From: Barthelona sp. PCE
Lineage: Eukaryota; Metamonada: BaSk clade
Assembly: GCA_040285745.1 (NCBI GenBank)
Contig: JAUFOR010000003.1
Location: 248,001 to 312,000, forward strand
Direction: 5' to 3'
DNA length: 64,000 bases
The notes beneath the pieces are model-generated. The model had not been told where the DNA came from. It saw nothing but the letters and a program-made list of their open reading frames with translations, and did not search any database. Below, piece by piece: positions 29,458 through 38,796 of the stretch. A program made the translations under genes and the position numbers. How positions within the stretch are numbered: position 1 is the first letter of the stretch; every line of letters begins with the position of its first letter.

Positions 29458-30039
29458 CTAGTTTATCAGATCGTACATTGGCTTTGTGAGGAAACCACAT
29501 AATGCTGAAGGTAGAGTTTTGGAAAGTACCTGCGAAAATTCCTGAGCATTAAGCACCATAACCTTTAAATAATCCACACAGTCCTCGTTGAGTGCAACAG
29601 CAACCCTGCTTCCGTCCATTTCTGTAAATTTTTTGGGTAAAACACGATACTGACACAGCTCATTAAAAAAATCTGAGAGAATGTTCTCTTTTTGTTTTTC
29701 AAAAGGCAATTTTTGAATGTCATCTACAAATTCACTTGCTAAAAATGCCTTTTTATGTATGACACATAGCCTAAAACCATCATAACACGCTTTTAAAGCT
29801 TCATTGTGGTTTATGAATGTTGTTTGCTTCAAACAACGAACAAACTTGGAATCCTGCACAACTGTTGACGCTATACGATAGTCGTTGTTGAAGAAATCGC
29901 AAAGGAAGCAAGAGTAATCAGAATTATACCCCAGTGTACCAAATTGACCCACGCAACTGTCGGAACAATCGAAGTTGTTGTGACCCACCACAAAAACCCA
30001 CGTAAAAGTGAGGAGTGAAAGAGGTAAAAAAAGATTCAT
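29458..30039 (-). CDS. secreted Cys-rich protein
   Basis: The 193-residue product begins with a clear signal peptide: Met-Asn, a hydrophobic core of about 15 residues, and cleavage probably after VVG or nearby. A mature part follows with paired cysteines (CSDSC, CFLCDF and several more) and no membrane segment. It should be secreted or lumenal. It converges on the gene at 28003-29451 with 6 bp between stops, and both products carry Cys-rich ectodomains, though I see no sequence similarity between them. Function unknown. Confidence 0.6.
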   Translation of the reverse strand: MNLFLPLSLLTFTWVFVVGHNNFDCSDSCVGQFGTLGYNSDYSCFLCDFFNNDYRIASTVVQDSKFVRCLKQTTFINHNEALKACYDGFRLCVIHKKAFLASEFVDDIQKLPFEKQKENILSDFFNELCQYRVLPKKFTEMDGSRVAVALNEDCVDYLKVMVLNAQEFSQVLSKTLPSALCGFLTKPMYDLIN

Positions 30040-30058
30040 TAAGTTGATTTACAACGCT

Positions 30059-33000
30059 TTAGTTAAATACATCATCGAGAACATCATCTACAGCCATAGC
30101 AGCTGATGCACGTACAGCAGAAGGGGGAACCTCAGGAAAGTCTTCTTCAAGTTTTGATTTTGGTCGTGATGGTCTGCTTTCAGTTTCATCGATAATATCC
30201 TCAGTTTCATCAACCATATCCTCTATTTCATCCTCTATATCATCACTCTTGTTCAAATCTTCCTTACTATTCAGTGTTGTCAGTTCTTCAAGTCTCTCAC
30301 GAAGCGCATCCTTAATTTCAACATCATCTTCGTTTTCAATAATTTCATCTTCAAAAGTAACACGACTACCTGTATTTCCTTTTAATGGTGAACTGTTATT
30401 GTTCAAGATAGAGGGAGATGGTGGTGGTATACCATCGAAACGACTAACAATATCTTTAGGTATGATTGGAGGTACCAAATCATTTGAATTAACAATATGG
30501 AACTGTTTTAGCAGACGATTTGCTTTCTTTGCGTCTGCCCATGATATACCTTTACGCTCAAGCTGATCAAAGTCTTCTCTAGCTTCAGAGTATTTCTCAG
30601 CATGCTGCATTAGCTTACGCTCCATCTGTCTGGCACTTCTTTCTTCAATTTTATGCTTTTGTTTTTCACGCAGCTTCTTTGCTTTTCTGATAACTGCTTC
30701 ATTCTGACTTTCAACAACAAGTTTTGCTTCACGCTCCTTGATACGCTTATCGAGTTGGGCTTGTTCGTATTCCTGACGACGCTGCTCATTACGTGCTTTG
30801 ATCTCCATCATCCTTGCTCTGCGCAACTTTCTCTCAACCTTTCTAGTTTCTCGTTCACGCTCCCAACTTAAATCTTCTGCCAGTTGCATCAACTTCATCT
30901 CATCAAGTTGTGATTTTCTCATTTTTTTCTGACGATTACGGTGCTTTTTCATGCGTTCTTGACGTCCCATCATCTCTTCCTTCTTTCTACGATGATTAAT
31001 AGCCTTCTTAAGCTCATCACGCGCCTCTTCTTCTTCAAGCGATTCTTTATACTCCTTCAGTTTCTGACGTTGTTTTTCATAGTACTTGCGCTTCTTTTCT
31101 TTCCTTAGTTTCTCCTTTCTTTCTTTTTCAAGGCGTTCTTCTTCCTTTCGACGTTCTTCTTCTTCTTCTTCCTTTCGCTTTTCGGCCATAACCTTCTTCA
31201 TGCGATCCTGAATCTCCTTACGGTACTTTTTGAGTTGGCGTTGTCGCTGCTTTTCAGCCTTACGCTCTTTCTCTTCTTTTTCTTTCTTCTCCTTCTGTAA
31301 TCGTTCTTTGTGAGCTTTGTATGCAATACGATGGTATCTCTCTTCACTAAACTTCTGTAATCTAGATTTTGCACGTTTCGCCATTTTTTGTGCTTTTTCA
31401 GCACGCTTTAAAGCACGTTGTCCAGGAGATTCAACAGGTTTAGGTGTGCTTCTAGTCTTAACAGGTGTTAAAGGATCATCACTAAGTGCATCAACAGACG
31501 CTTCAGATTCAGATTTTTCACTTACACTGGGCCGCTTCTTTGCTCCACGTCTATGCTTTTCCAACCTTTCTAAACGCATCTTTTCAAGTCTTTTCTTCAG
31601 TTTCCTTTCCTTTGCTTCTTGTATTTCTCTCTCTTCCTCTTCGCGACGCTTTTCCTCTTCGCGACGCTTCTTAATAGCCTCGAGATCCTTGCTTACAGAA
31701 TGCTTCAAGCGTACTTTCTTTTTCAAACTCTTGGGAAGACGCTTTTGAGGAGAGATTTTTGGGCGCTTCAGTAGCTCTGAACGGAAAACGTTCAACTGAG
31801 CAATGGGGGCTTGTTTCACACCACGAAGATCAGCGGTATCAGCAACAGGGTGGACTTGATGATGTAACTTCCCAACATCTTCAGTATCATCCTCGCTTTG
31901 ATTGTCTAGCTCGACAATCTCAACAAGCAACTCCCAGGAAACACTTAATGGGAAGTCTGATGAAGAGAAACTAAGAACTGCACTAGATGGTTTGAGCTGT
32001 GGTTCATAGACGACAGCACCTTCCAAAAAAGTAGAAAGAAACTTGATCAGCGGCAACGTTTGATCTTCTATCTCTTGCAGTGAAGCTTCAACCACACTGT
32101 TATAAGCAGGCGAACCAAACATCAGAACACGACAGACGAAATCCATCAGTACCCAATGATCGTTCATGGACATCCTCCTGTCATGGGCGTTGGCAGCGTT
32201 TAATTGACCGTGTAACAATTTTTTGAAAATTGCAGGCCAAACAGCCATAAAAACATTAGCGCAATTATGGGCTTCGAATATCTCTACGAGAATAGGAACC
32301 AATACAACGCTTTCGCTGAACTCTGAGAAAACAACCTTAAGAACTATAGCAGAGAATAACTGTGCATGTTCTAAAGCGTGTACATTGCTGAAAATCTGTT
32401 TACCAATAATGGTGAGCAAGTTAAGTTCCATTTCTGTCAGATGTCGAACGCCCAATTCTTCTGTAGCATAGTTAAGGATGCGCAATAGTGCAGTTATAGG
32501 AAGAGAACGTGTGTCCTCAATAGCAGTGCTGAAATGGAAAAGAATGTGGTTTAATACAACAGGCTGAAAATCTGATTTTTCCAATTGATAGGCCTCCAAC
32601 AGACGCTCAAGGAGCAATAAATATATACGAGGGCCCAGTGCCATCTCAACTGAAGTTGCTGTGTGCAACAATCTAAACAGTTGACCAATGGCAACCAGTG
32701 TCACCAATTCTTGGCCACCTGGCCATACTTGACATACCTTTACGTTAGCCAACTCATTGAGGAAAGTAACACAACGTGATATACAATCGTCAAACTCTTC
32801 TGGTTCAACATAGTAATATCCAGCAGCAGAGATAGAAGCAAGTCCTTCAATGATTGTTACAATGAGTTGGATGGAAACAATCATCATAGCTGGACTCTCT
32901 GTTTTATCAAGTATGTCAAATGATGTTTCAGCAATATTAGGCCAAATTTTGAGTAAATGACCGACTGTTTCTGAGTTATGAAGTGAAGGAGGAATTAACT

Positions 33001-34027
33001 GCGCGAAAAACTCATACATTTGGATTTCACTAACGAAAAACGGCTTCAAAACAACAGGATCAAGAAAAACATCAAAATATGGAGCACTTAAAGTAACAAT
33101 TAATGCTAGCAAATTACTTTTGCTGTTCTCGAAAGCATACATACAGGTCAGTAATGAGGACAGCGGTTCTGTCGGTGATTCCATAAGCCATCTGAAGACC
33201 TCATCACTTAGAGCCGGTAGACTACTTATCATTTCAATTAAAAAGAGTGCAGCAAATGATACAACACTCTCATGAGCACTAGTGAATGCGTAACCAACAA
33301 CACTGAGCAAGAAGTGGAGCATATCCACCTCGTTCACCAATACGTTTCCTAATAACGGAATGTTCTGACGAAGTAAGTTGATCCAGTTCTCGATCGGTTG
33401 CTCATCACCATTCCACCCATGCTGTATAATATGCCTCAAGGTGTTCAGCTTTGAAGTGACGAGTTGTGCTGCCTCCTTGAACGATATTTCAAAACCTTGT
33501 GATATGGAAACCGCGATCAAATCCAATACTGTTTGTGTTTCTTCTAATGAAGGTGCAACCATATCGTCTAGATATTTCTCCTGATCACGGACATCAACGA
33601 CGTTCTCGGCCTCGTCCTCGTACTGTACCTTTCTTTGTTTAGAGATTCGTGTTAGTGTACAGCGCATTATCTCTTTCAAAATGTCCAAAATTAAATCTAT
33701 ATCTCCTGCAACAATTAGTGAAATTAGCTCAGTATTGAGGCTGATTTGGAAGTATCGATGTAGTAGGTCCATTAGCAACTTCCAATTGAACCTTTTGACG
33801 GACATTGTGTTAAGCTCACGTAAACTGGGCAATCGATTAGAATCCCATCGATGTCTGGTGACGATTTCAGCAATCGCCTTCCAAATTATGACACCATTTT
33901 CAAGAAGAGGCGTCAAATCATCGTGTAACATTATATAATTACCATCTTCGATGTATACGTCCTCTGGGAGCAATGCAGAATAGTCAACATAGAACTCAAA
34001 CAGATCTCTTCTTAATCTTAAAGCCAT
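30059..34027 (-). CDS. large protein with CH-like N terminus, helical repeats and charged coiled coil
   Basis: The first supportable ATG is at 34027, giving 1,322 residues; the frame upstream starts at GTG. Residues about 65-115 (a Lys-Arg-Phe-Asn-Trp start and an IVAGDIDLILDILKEI end) resemble the CH-like domain of Spef1/CLAMP-type flagellar proteins. Residues about 130-720 are Leu-rich helices resembling HEAT or ARM repeats. Residues about 790-1180 form a dense Lys/Arg/Glu coiled coil like MAP7 or caldesmon. An acidic tail with EDEIEDMVDETED-type repeats closes the protein. A microtubule or axonemal role is inferred from this architecture and fits the flagellar dynein nearby. No exact orthologue is recognised. 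Confidence 0.7.
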   Translation of the reverse strand: MALRLRRDLFEFYVDYSALLPEDVYIEDGNYIMLHDDLTPLLENGVIIWKAIAEIVTRHRWDSNRLPSLRELNTMSVKRFNWKLLMDLLHRYFQISLNTELISLIVAGDIDLILDILKEIMRCTLTRISKQRKVQYEDEAENVVDVRDQEKYLDDMVAPSLEETQTVLDLIAVSISQGFEISFKEAAQLVTSKLNTLRHIIQHGWNGDEQPIENWINLLRQNIPLLGNVLVNEVDMLHFLLSVVGYAFTSAHESVVSFAALFLIEMISSLPALSDEVFRWLMESPTEPLSSLLTCMYAFENSKSNLLALIVTLSAPYFDVFLDPVVLKPFFVSEIQMYEFFAQLIPPSLHNSETVGHLLKIWPNIAETSFDILDKTESPAMMIVSIQLIVTIIEGLASISAAGYYYVEPEEFDDCISRCVTFLNELANVKVCQVWPGGQELVTLVAIGQLFRLLHTATSVEMALGPRIYLLLLERLLEAYQLEKSDFQPVVLNHILFHFSTAIEDTRSLPITALLRILNYATEELGVRHLTEMELNLLTIIGKQIFSNVHALEHAQLFSAIVLKVVFSEFSESVVLVPILVEIFEAHNCANVFMAVWPAIFKKLLHGQLNAANAHDRRMSMNDHWVLMDFVCRVLMFGSPAYNSVVEASLQEIEDQTLPLIKFLSTFLEGAVVYEPQLKPSSAVLSFSSSDFPLSVSWELLVEIVELDNQSEDDTEDVGKLHHQVHPVADTADLRGVKQAPIAQLNVFRSELLKRPKISPQKRLPKSLKKKVRLKHSVSKDLEAIKKRREEEKRREEEEREIQEAKERKLKKRLEKMRLERLEKHRRGAKKRPSVSEKSESEASVDALSDDPLTPVKTRSTPKPVESPGQRALKRAEKAQKMAKRAKSRLQKFSEERYHRIAYKAHKERLQKEKKEKEEKERKAEKQRQRQLKKYRKEIQDRMKKVMAEKRKEEEEEERRKEEERLEKERKEKLRKEKKRKYYEKQRQKLKEYKESLEEEEARDELKKAINHRRKKEEMMGRQERMKKHRNRQKKMRKSQLDEMKLMQLAEDLSWERERETRKVERKLRRARMMEIKARNEQRRQEYEQAQLDKRIKEREAKLVVESQNEAVIRKAKKLREKQKHKIEERSARQMERKLMQHAEKYSEAREDFDQLERKGISWADAKKANRLLKQFHIVNSNDLVPPIIPKDIVSRFDGIPPPSPSILNNNSSPLKGNTGSRVTFEDEIIENEDDVEIKDALRERLEELTTLNSKEDLNKSDDIEDEIEDMVDETEDIIDETESRPSRPKSKLEEDFPEVPPSAVRASAAMAVDDVLDDVFN

Positions 34028-34046
34028 TACATGCACAGGAAAAGGA

Positions 34047-34058
34047 ATATATTTATAA
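34047..34058 (-). promoter_or_regulatory. TATA-like element upstream of the gene at 30059-34027
   Basis: On the minus strand the sequence reads TTATAAATATAT, ending about 20 bp before the ATG at 34027. It is the clearest TATA-box lookalike in the window. Promoter function is inferred from position. Confidence 0.35.
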
Positions 34059-34214
34059 AAACAAAAAGGCAAAGTTGTCACGTTTACCTCCTGGTTTATG
34101 TGAGCTTAACTCCCACATATATGCTAAAATTTTGGAATAAAAACGTGGAAAAATGTTATTAAAGAGAAAAAATTTACAAAAACGATTTTCTTCTTTTTTA
34201 GTGCAACAGTTCAT

Positions 34215-35051
34215 ATGTTTCATGTGTTCTCATTATTCACACTTCTTTCTCTTTTTTATAGCAGTTTTGCAATATATTCAATTTTTGATGGTGTAAGGTC
34301 AATTATTATCATTAAGTAAGCGAGAGATTGTTTGATGGGAAAACTTGGTCTTCAGTTAACAGCTCAGATTTTCAACAGTTTTATTCAAACAATTCTCTAA
34401 TTCATGAGTCAGCTACTGATAGTATAAATAGTACAACAACCATAAGGAAATGGAGTGAGAGACATTTATTTAGATATGATGATAGTCATCAATACTATCG
34501 TATCAACGTGATACATGCTTGTACTATCTTGCACTGTATTTCTGTGCGATTGCCTTTGGTTCCTTCTTTAAGCTCTCAAAACACTAATTATGGTGATGGA
34601 TATTATAAGAGTGATCCATGGGATGTTTATTACAACAGTAACGGTGAATTACCAGAAGAAGATAATTTACTGGATATTTTTAGTGTAACTGAAACTGAAA
34701 TGAAAAATTATTTGTGCATAAAAGTGAATGATTATATTTTATGTGCTAAAAATAGTGTTTCCTCCTTTTGATTTTTTGTTTTATGGTAAAATTGCATTAT
34801 TTGTAATAGTCGTAGTTGCGTTAGTATTTGGACTAATAATTTGTATGAGCATGAAAAAAGAGAATAACTCTAGTAAGAGTATAGATACTGTGTTTGATAT
34901 GAGTCAACAAACTGCTGTTGTGAAGATGGACTTAGTACCCTCTGTCCCGAATATTGCAAAAATGCTTAAAAATAGTGCTCCAAAAACGACCTATAACGAA
35001 CCAAATCAAGTTAGTGAGTTAAGTCGTTTTACCTATATTCCAACCGTGTAA
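34215..35051 (+). CDS. putative type I membrane protein with reading frame broken twice
   Basis: Three open frames in line look like one membrane protein. First, 34215-34319 encodes a signal peptide (Met-Phe-His, Leu/Phe-rich core, then SSFA). Second, 34328-34771, with no ATG of its own, encodes a polar ectodomain with several Asn-x-Ser/Thr sequons. Third, 34728-35051 encodes a membrane span (residues of the type FVIVVVALVFGLII) followed by a basic stop-transfer and a 65-residue tail. The first junction contains GTAAGG at 34293; removing 34293-34324 (32 bp, ending AG) would join the frames. At the second, the middle frame meets TGA in TTT-TGA-T, and a +1 step there enters the membrane frame. 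No AG lies nearby for an intron. Short introns, frameshifting, sequencing error or a decaying gene are all possible. Function unknown. Confidence 0.45.
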
Positions 35052-35121
35052 ATATGAAATTTGACATTGTTCAGTAATTGCAAAAAAAGGATAATTTTCA
35101 TTCATCTATTGGCCATGGGAA

Positions 35122-37260
35122 CTATACGTTGTGTTCATGACAATCGGGCATGTGATACTCAACGATGGACGCCTCCGCCAGAAACGAAGGAAGATGGAAT
35201 GTTTCCACTGTGGGATTTATCGATTCCGGGTCTTCCTCAACGTTATATGTTTTCAACACCATTGTCTTGGATGCTTCTTCGTATCTCATTTCCTGAATAA
35301 CGTTGTTAGGCAGATTTGGATCGTTGCTTTTCTTCATGTTAGAAGAATATGGTAAATTGTAGTTTGTGAAAAAACGCGTTTTAATTGCACCATCTTCAAC
35401 GTATACTTTAATAATACCATGCCATACATGTATGTATGAATCACCCACGAAATAACGGAAAATGTTACCTTCCTCCGTTTTTTCATTCTTATAATACTGA
35501 TAAAGGAGAACAGGTTCTAAGAAGCTTCCTGTTGACCAATCTAAACAGTGTAAATGTTGCGTTTCTGCTTCATCATCATCTATGTATACAGTAAACAGCT
35601 GGTGATCAGGTGTTTCATCCAATGGACGAGGGTTAAAGTAAACATCTTCTACATATCCAGGTTCAAAAACAATGTGCTTTTGAACCTCCACATCATAACC
35701 GTTGACGTTGAACCGAAAAAAATGGATTGCTTCATCACAAAAAATGCATGCTGAATTATCAAAATGTGAACCATGAACTCTTCTAACTTTCACATTCGGT
35801 GGAAGCTCTAAAATCAGCTTACTTCCCAAATACACCGCATCTTCACGATAGTCAACATTTAAGGGCAACCCATGAATAAAACCACGGTTTTTAGAGCCAC
35901 AATGAGGCAAAATGGTTGTGACAGGCTTGGATTCTGACCAGTGCCAGTGAATTTTGACATATGTATTTGTTTCACCATCCTCTACCATTACAAAAAAATC
36001 ATCTTCTTCATTTGGAACTGATCGGATCTTGTACCTCATACGCGGTTTTTTATACCCACGAAGCACAATAAGCTTCCTTTCTTTGAAAAAAAAGTAACAT
36101 CTTATCGAAGGGTTATCATCATCATACACTTCCGCTATTCCATCAAAAAAGATGTTAGATGGCTGAAGACTGTTCAAACACACAACCTCATTATCAACTG
36201 CTTTGAATTTGATTAGGCCACAACGTTCTGTTATTTCATCAACACTATAAAAAACACAATCTTCATCATGAAAGTAATTATCGTTCAAGTCTATATGTTG
36301 CAAGTCGTTGCAGAGTACATTCATAAGATTAATTTCACTCTTTGACATATTCAATTCACCGTTTTCGATATGAACTATCGTAAAACTTGACTCATTGAAT
36401 AACGTTAACAATTCAATTTCAATAAATACCATTGACAAAACATCTTGGGTGAGCGTCAATAATGCAAATTTTGAGTCTATACTAATATTCAATCCTTTAA
36501 GCTGCGGAAACCTTTCTGTCAAGTTAACTTGGTTCCTTTGACTGTCAAATATTATTAGTTCATCAACTTTCCCCATAAGTAACCTGACTGAGAAAATGCA
36601 ATCCGAGTTTAAGCACCCGAAGTGTTCTAAATGAACACCATACAACTGCTCAATATCAGGTTCATGTGCCTCGTCCATGTCATCAACAGAAAAATTGTAA
36701 TGCCATATGGTATCATCTTGGCATTTCCTTAACAAAATGTAGTTTGAATTAATGGTTGGTTGAGAGTTATACTCTCCAAGACATCTATATTCATCGGTTA
36801 GCACATTAAATATGTAGCACAGAATCACTTGCCTGTTATTAATGGTTTCATCAATGGTGAATAGTAGGTGGTTTTCATCCATCGGAATTATTCTACCTAA
36901 TAGACGTATATTTGGATTGTTCGCAAAAGGGAAGGGTATTCTCCTTCTTGTATGTTCATCACTCATGATATGATCAAATAATAAGATATCAAGATGGGTT
37001 ACAATACCATTATCATCAAAAAGCTGTTCGATGATCATGTAAGATTCTCCAGCTTTTAATTTGGATGTGTATTGAAGAGGCTCACGCGTATTCTCCACGT
37101 ATCCAACAAAGTCCTTGCCTTCAATAGCGCTTTCAATGAGGCTTATATCTTTGTTTTCTCTTGACTTTAGCAATCTTAGACCCTGGCCCTCAAATATCAG
37201 TTGACCCTCGGGATAAGCCTGCATGACAAGGTCATCCTCGAATTTACGAACCCTAGGCAT
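35122..37260 (-). CDS. lineage-specific beta-rich (propeller-like) protein, 712 aa
   Basis: The 712-residue protein starts at the ATG at 37260 (MPRVR). It is acidic, with alternating strands and turns throughout and no membrane or signal segment. Its texture and its MPR N terminus resemble the protein at 6530-8281, and it is of similar size to the pair at 1-571 and 666-2711. I treat it as a distant member of the same family with moderate confidence. No enzymatic motif is visible. Function unknown. Confidence 0.75.
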   Translation of the reverse strand: MPRVRKFEDDLVMQAYPEGQLIFEGQGLRLLKSRENKDISLIESAIEGKDFVGYVENTREPLQYTSKLKAGESYMIIEQLFDDNGIVTHLDILLFDHIMSDEHTRRRIPFPFANNPNIRLLGRIIPMDENHLLFTIDETINNRQVILCYIFNVLTDEYRCLGEYNSQPTINSNYILLRKCQDDTIWHYNFSVDDMDEAHEPDIEQLYGVHLEHFGCLNSDCIFSVRLLMGKVDELIIFDSQRNQVNLTERFPQLKGLNISIDSKFALLTLTQDVLSMVFIEIELLTLFNESSFTIVHIENGELNMSKSEINLMNVLCNDLQHIDLNDNYFHDEDCVFYSVDEITERCGLIKFKAVDNEVVCLNSLQPSNIFFDGIAEVYDDDNPSIRCYFFFKERKLIVLRGYKKPRMRYKIRSVPNEEDDFFVMVEDGETNTYVKIHWHWSESKPVTTILPHCGSKNRGFIHGLPLNVDYREDAVYLGSKLILELPPNVKVRRVHGSHFDNSACIFCDEAIHFFRFNVNGYDVEVQKHIVFEPGYVEDVYFNPRPLDETPDHQLFTVYIDDDEAETQHLHCLDWSTGSFLEPVLLYQYYKNEKTEEGNIFRYFVGDSYIHVWHGIIKVYVEDGAIKTRFFTNYNLPYSSNMKKSNDPNLPNNVIQEMRYEEASKTMVLKTYNVEEDPESINPTVETFHLPSFLAEASIVEYHMPDCHEHNV

Positions 37261-37890
37261 GAATAGCCGTGATGAAGTAGGTGAATATTAAGATAGCATG
37301 TATATATTAAATATTAATGATTGTAAGTGGCATATACAAATGATATAATACATGTGAAGCGTAAACAGAAAGCGAGAATGTGAAACAGAACAGCATTCGC
37401 ATTTCTATCCCCTCACACATTTATTGATGTGGTTCGCAGGGCTTGTAACGCGTGGCACGTAAGATTTTGGACGCGTGCGGGCATTGTTTTGATTGTGGGG
37501 CACTTTTTTGCTGCGTTGTGGGTGCGGATGCAGATAGTATATTTGAGTGTTTTGCAGATGATTTGGAATATCTCCCAACAGTATTCTGGTTTCTTTCAAA
37601 CTTCTGTAGCATGAATAATGATTGGTGCCACGATATCTATTACCCTGTTGGCAATTTTGTTCTGCAATGTTGTAAGCGTTTATCCTACAGTGTATCAGCT
37701 ACCTTCTTGACGTGGTGTGATCTGAACGCTTTGACACCAATTGTATTACAAGAATTAAGGAGTGGATTAAAAGTGAATAATAAATATGTGAAAAGCCACA
37801 CATGAGTTTATTTAACTGACCAGATTTTGAGAATATTTGCTTAAAAACATAAAGGATAGGGTGGTAAGCAATACATAATGAAAGAAATTC
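37261..37890. other. spacer with a GC-richer core and ambiguous small ORFs
   Basis: This 630-bp interval has a GC-richer stretch at about 37430-37560, unlike other spacers. Overlapping short frames occur on both strands. On the plus strand, 37452-37805 (118 codons including stop) is Cys-rich and protein-like but starts at GTG. A minus-strand frame (37421-37612) has an ATG. A start at 37427 opens a ten-codon frame that closes in a GTAAG sequence at 37459. I cannot decide between a small spliced gene, a non-coding RNA and chance, and see no tRNA. Confidence 0.35.
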
Positions 37891-38541
37891 CTAAATTGGG
37901 GCATTTTTAATCTTACGAAGTCGACGACGAGCCGTTCTGCGCATTGCTGAACGTACTCTCTTGTCGGGCCAAAAAGAAGCTAAGCGACGCTTAATGGTAT
38001 TGGTTGAACAATTTAAGACTTGTGCCATCTGACTTTGTGTGAAACCATTGGCAACAAGTTCTTCCAACTGCTCTTTTTGAATTGTAATCTTGGATGATCT
38101 TTTAACATTTCTTCGTTTTCTTGGTTTGATCACTTTGCTTTCATTTGATTTTTTAAAAGCTGTTGATGAGCCATTTAATAAATCAGAAAGCGTGTCGGTG
38201 GAAGTGTTACTCTCAAGAAAGTCATTTGGATACAGAGAAATTGAAACGTTAGGATCAGGATCATGATGCATGTAGAGCGGATAATCGGCTTGATATTTAT
38301 AGTTTCCATCGCTGCATCCGCTGTGAACGATTCTTCCGTTTAAAGAAAAAGAAGTGCAAAATTGATTAGGAGCTGGTGGTTCAATAAAGAAGTTTTTAGA
38401 TTTTAAAACATTCATTTCAAAGTCATCAGGCGAATAGCATATGTCATTTATGCTGGGCATTGACCACAAATCGAAATTTGAGGATCGAGAACTGCATAAC
38501 ATAGTTTCTTCTGTCTGAGCAGGATTAAGATAGGAAAACAT
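37891..38541 (-). CDS. small protein with C-terminal helix-turn-helix
   Basis: The first ATG is at 38541, giving 216 residues. The N-terminal two thirds are polar and probably disordered. A basic patch (KPRKRRNVKRS near residue 145) could act as a nuclear signal. It is followed by a helix-turn-helix, where LEELVANGFTQSQMAQVL then CSTNTIKRRL gives the helix-turn-recognition-helix pattern of resolvase- and transposase-type HTHs. The last 25 residues are strongly basic. This suggests a sequence-specific DNA-binding protein, a transcription factor or one derived from a mobile element. No catalytic domain is present, so it is not itself a transposase. Confidence 0.6.
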   Translation of the reverse strand: MFSYLNPAQTEETMLCSSRSSNFDLWSMPSINDICYSPDDFEMNVLKSKNFFIEPPAPNQFCTSFSLNGRIVHSGCSDGNYKYQADYPLYMHHDPDPNVSISLYPNDFLESNTSTDTLSDLLNGSSTAFKKSNESKVIKPRKRRNVKRSSKITIQKEQLEELVANGFTQSQMAQVLNCSTNTIKRRLASFWPDKRVRSAMRRTARRRLRKIKNAPI

Positions 38542-38796
38542 GCGTTTTGGGTCTTTAAATAGGGTATTGTTTAGTATTACAATCAAAAATTCTTAAAAAA
38601 ACAAACACAGATGGAAATCAGGTCAAAACATTTTTGATGCAGGTTGCGACTTTATCTCTTTTTTAGAATCCTACATTTAACGTAAATCTTTTTATCAAAA
38701 AAGAAAATGAAAAAAAATGTTACAGCCACGAGAATCAAATTATTCTTGTTTTTACATTCTTTTCCTCATTTTCAAAAATAAGGGCTTGTATAGCAC

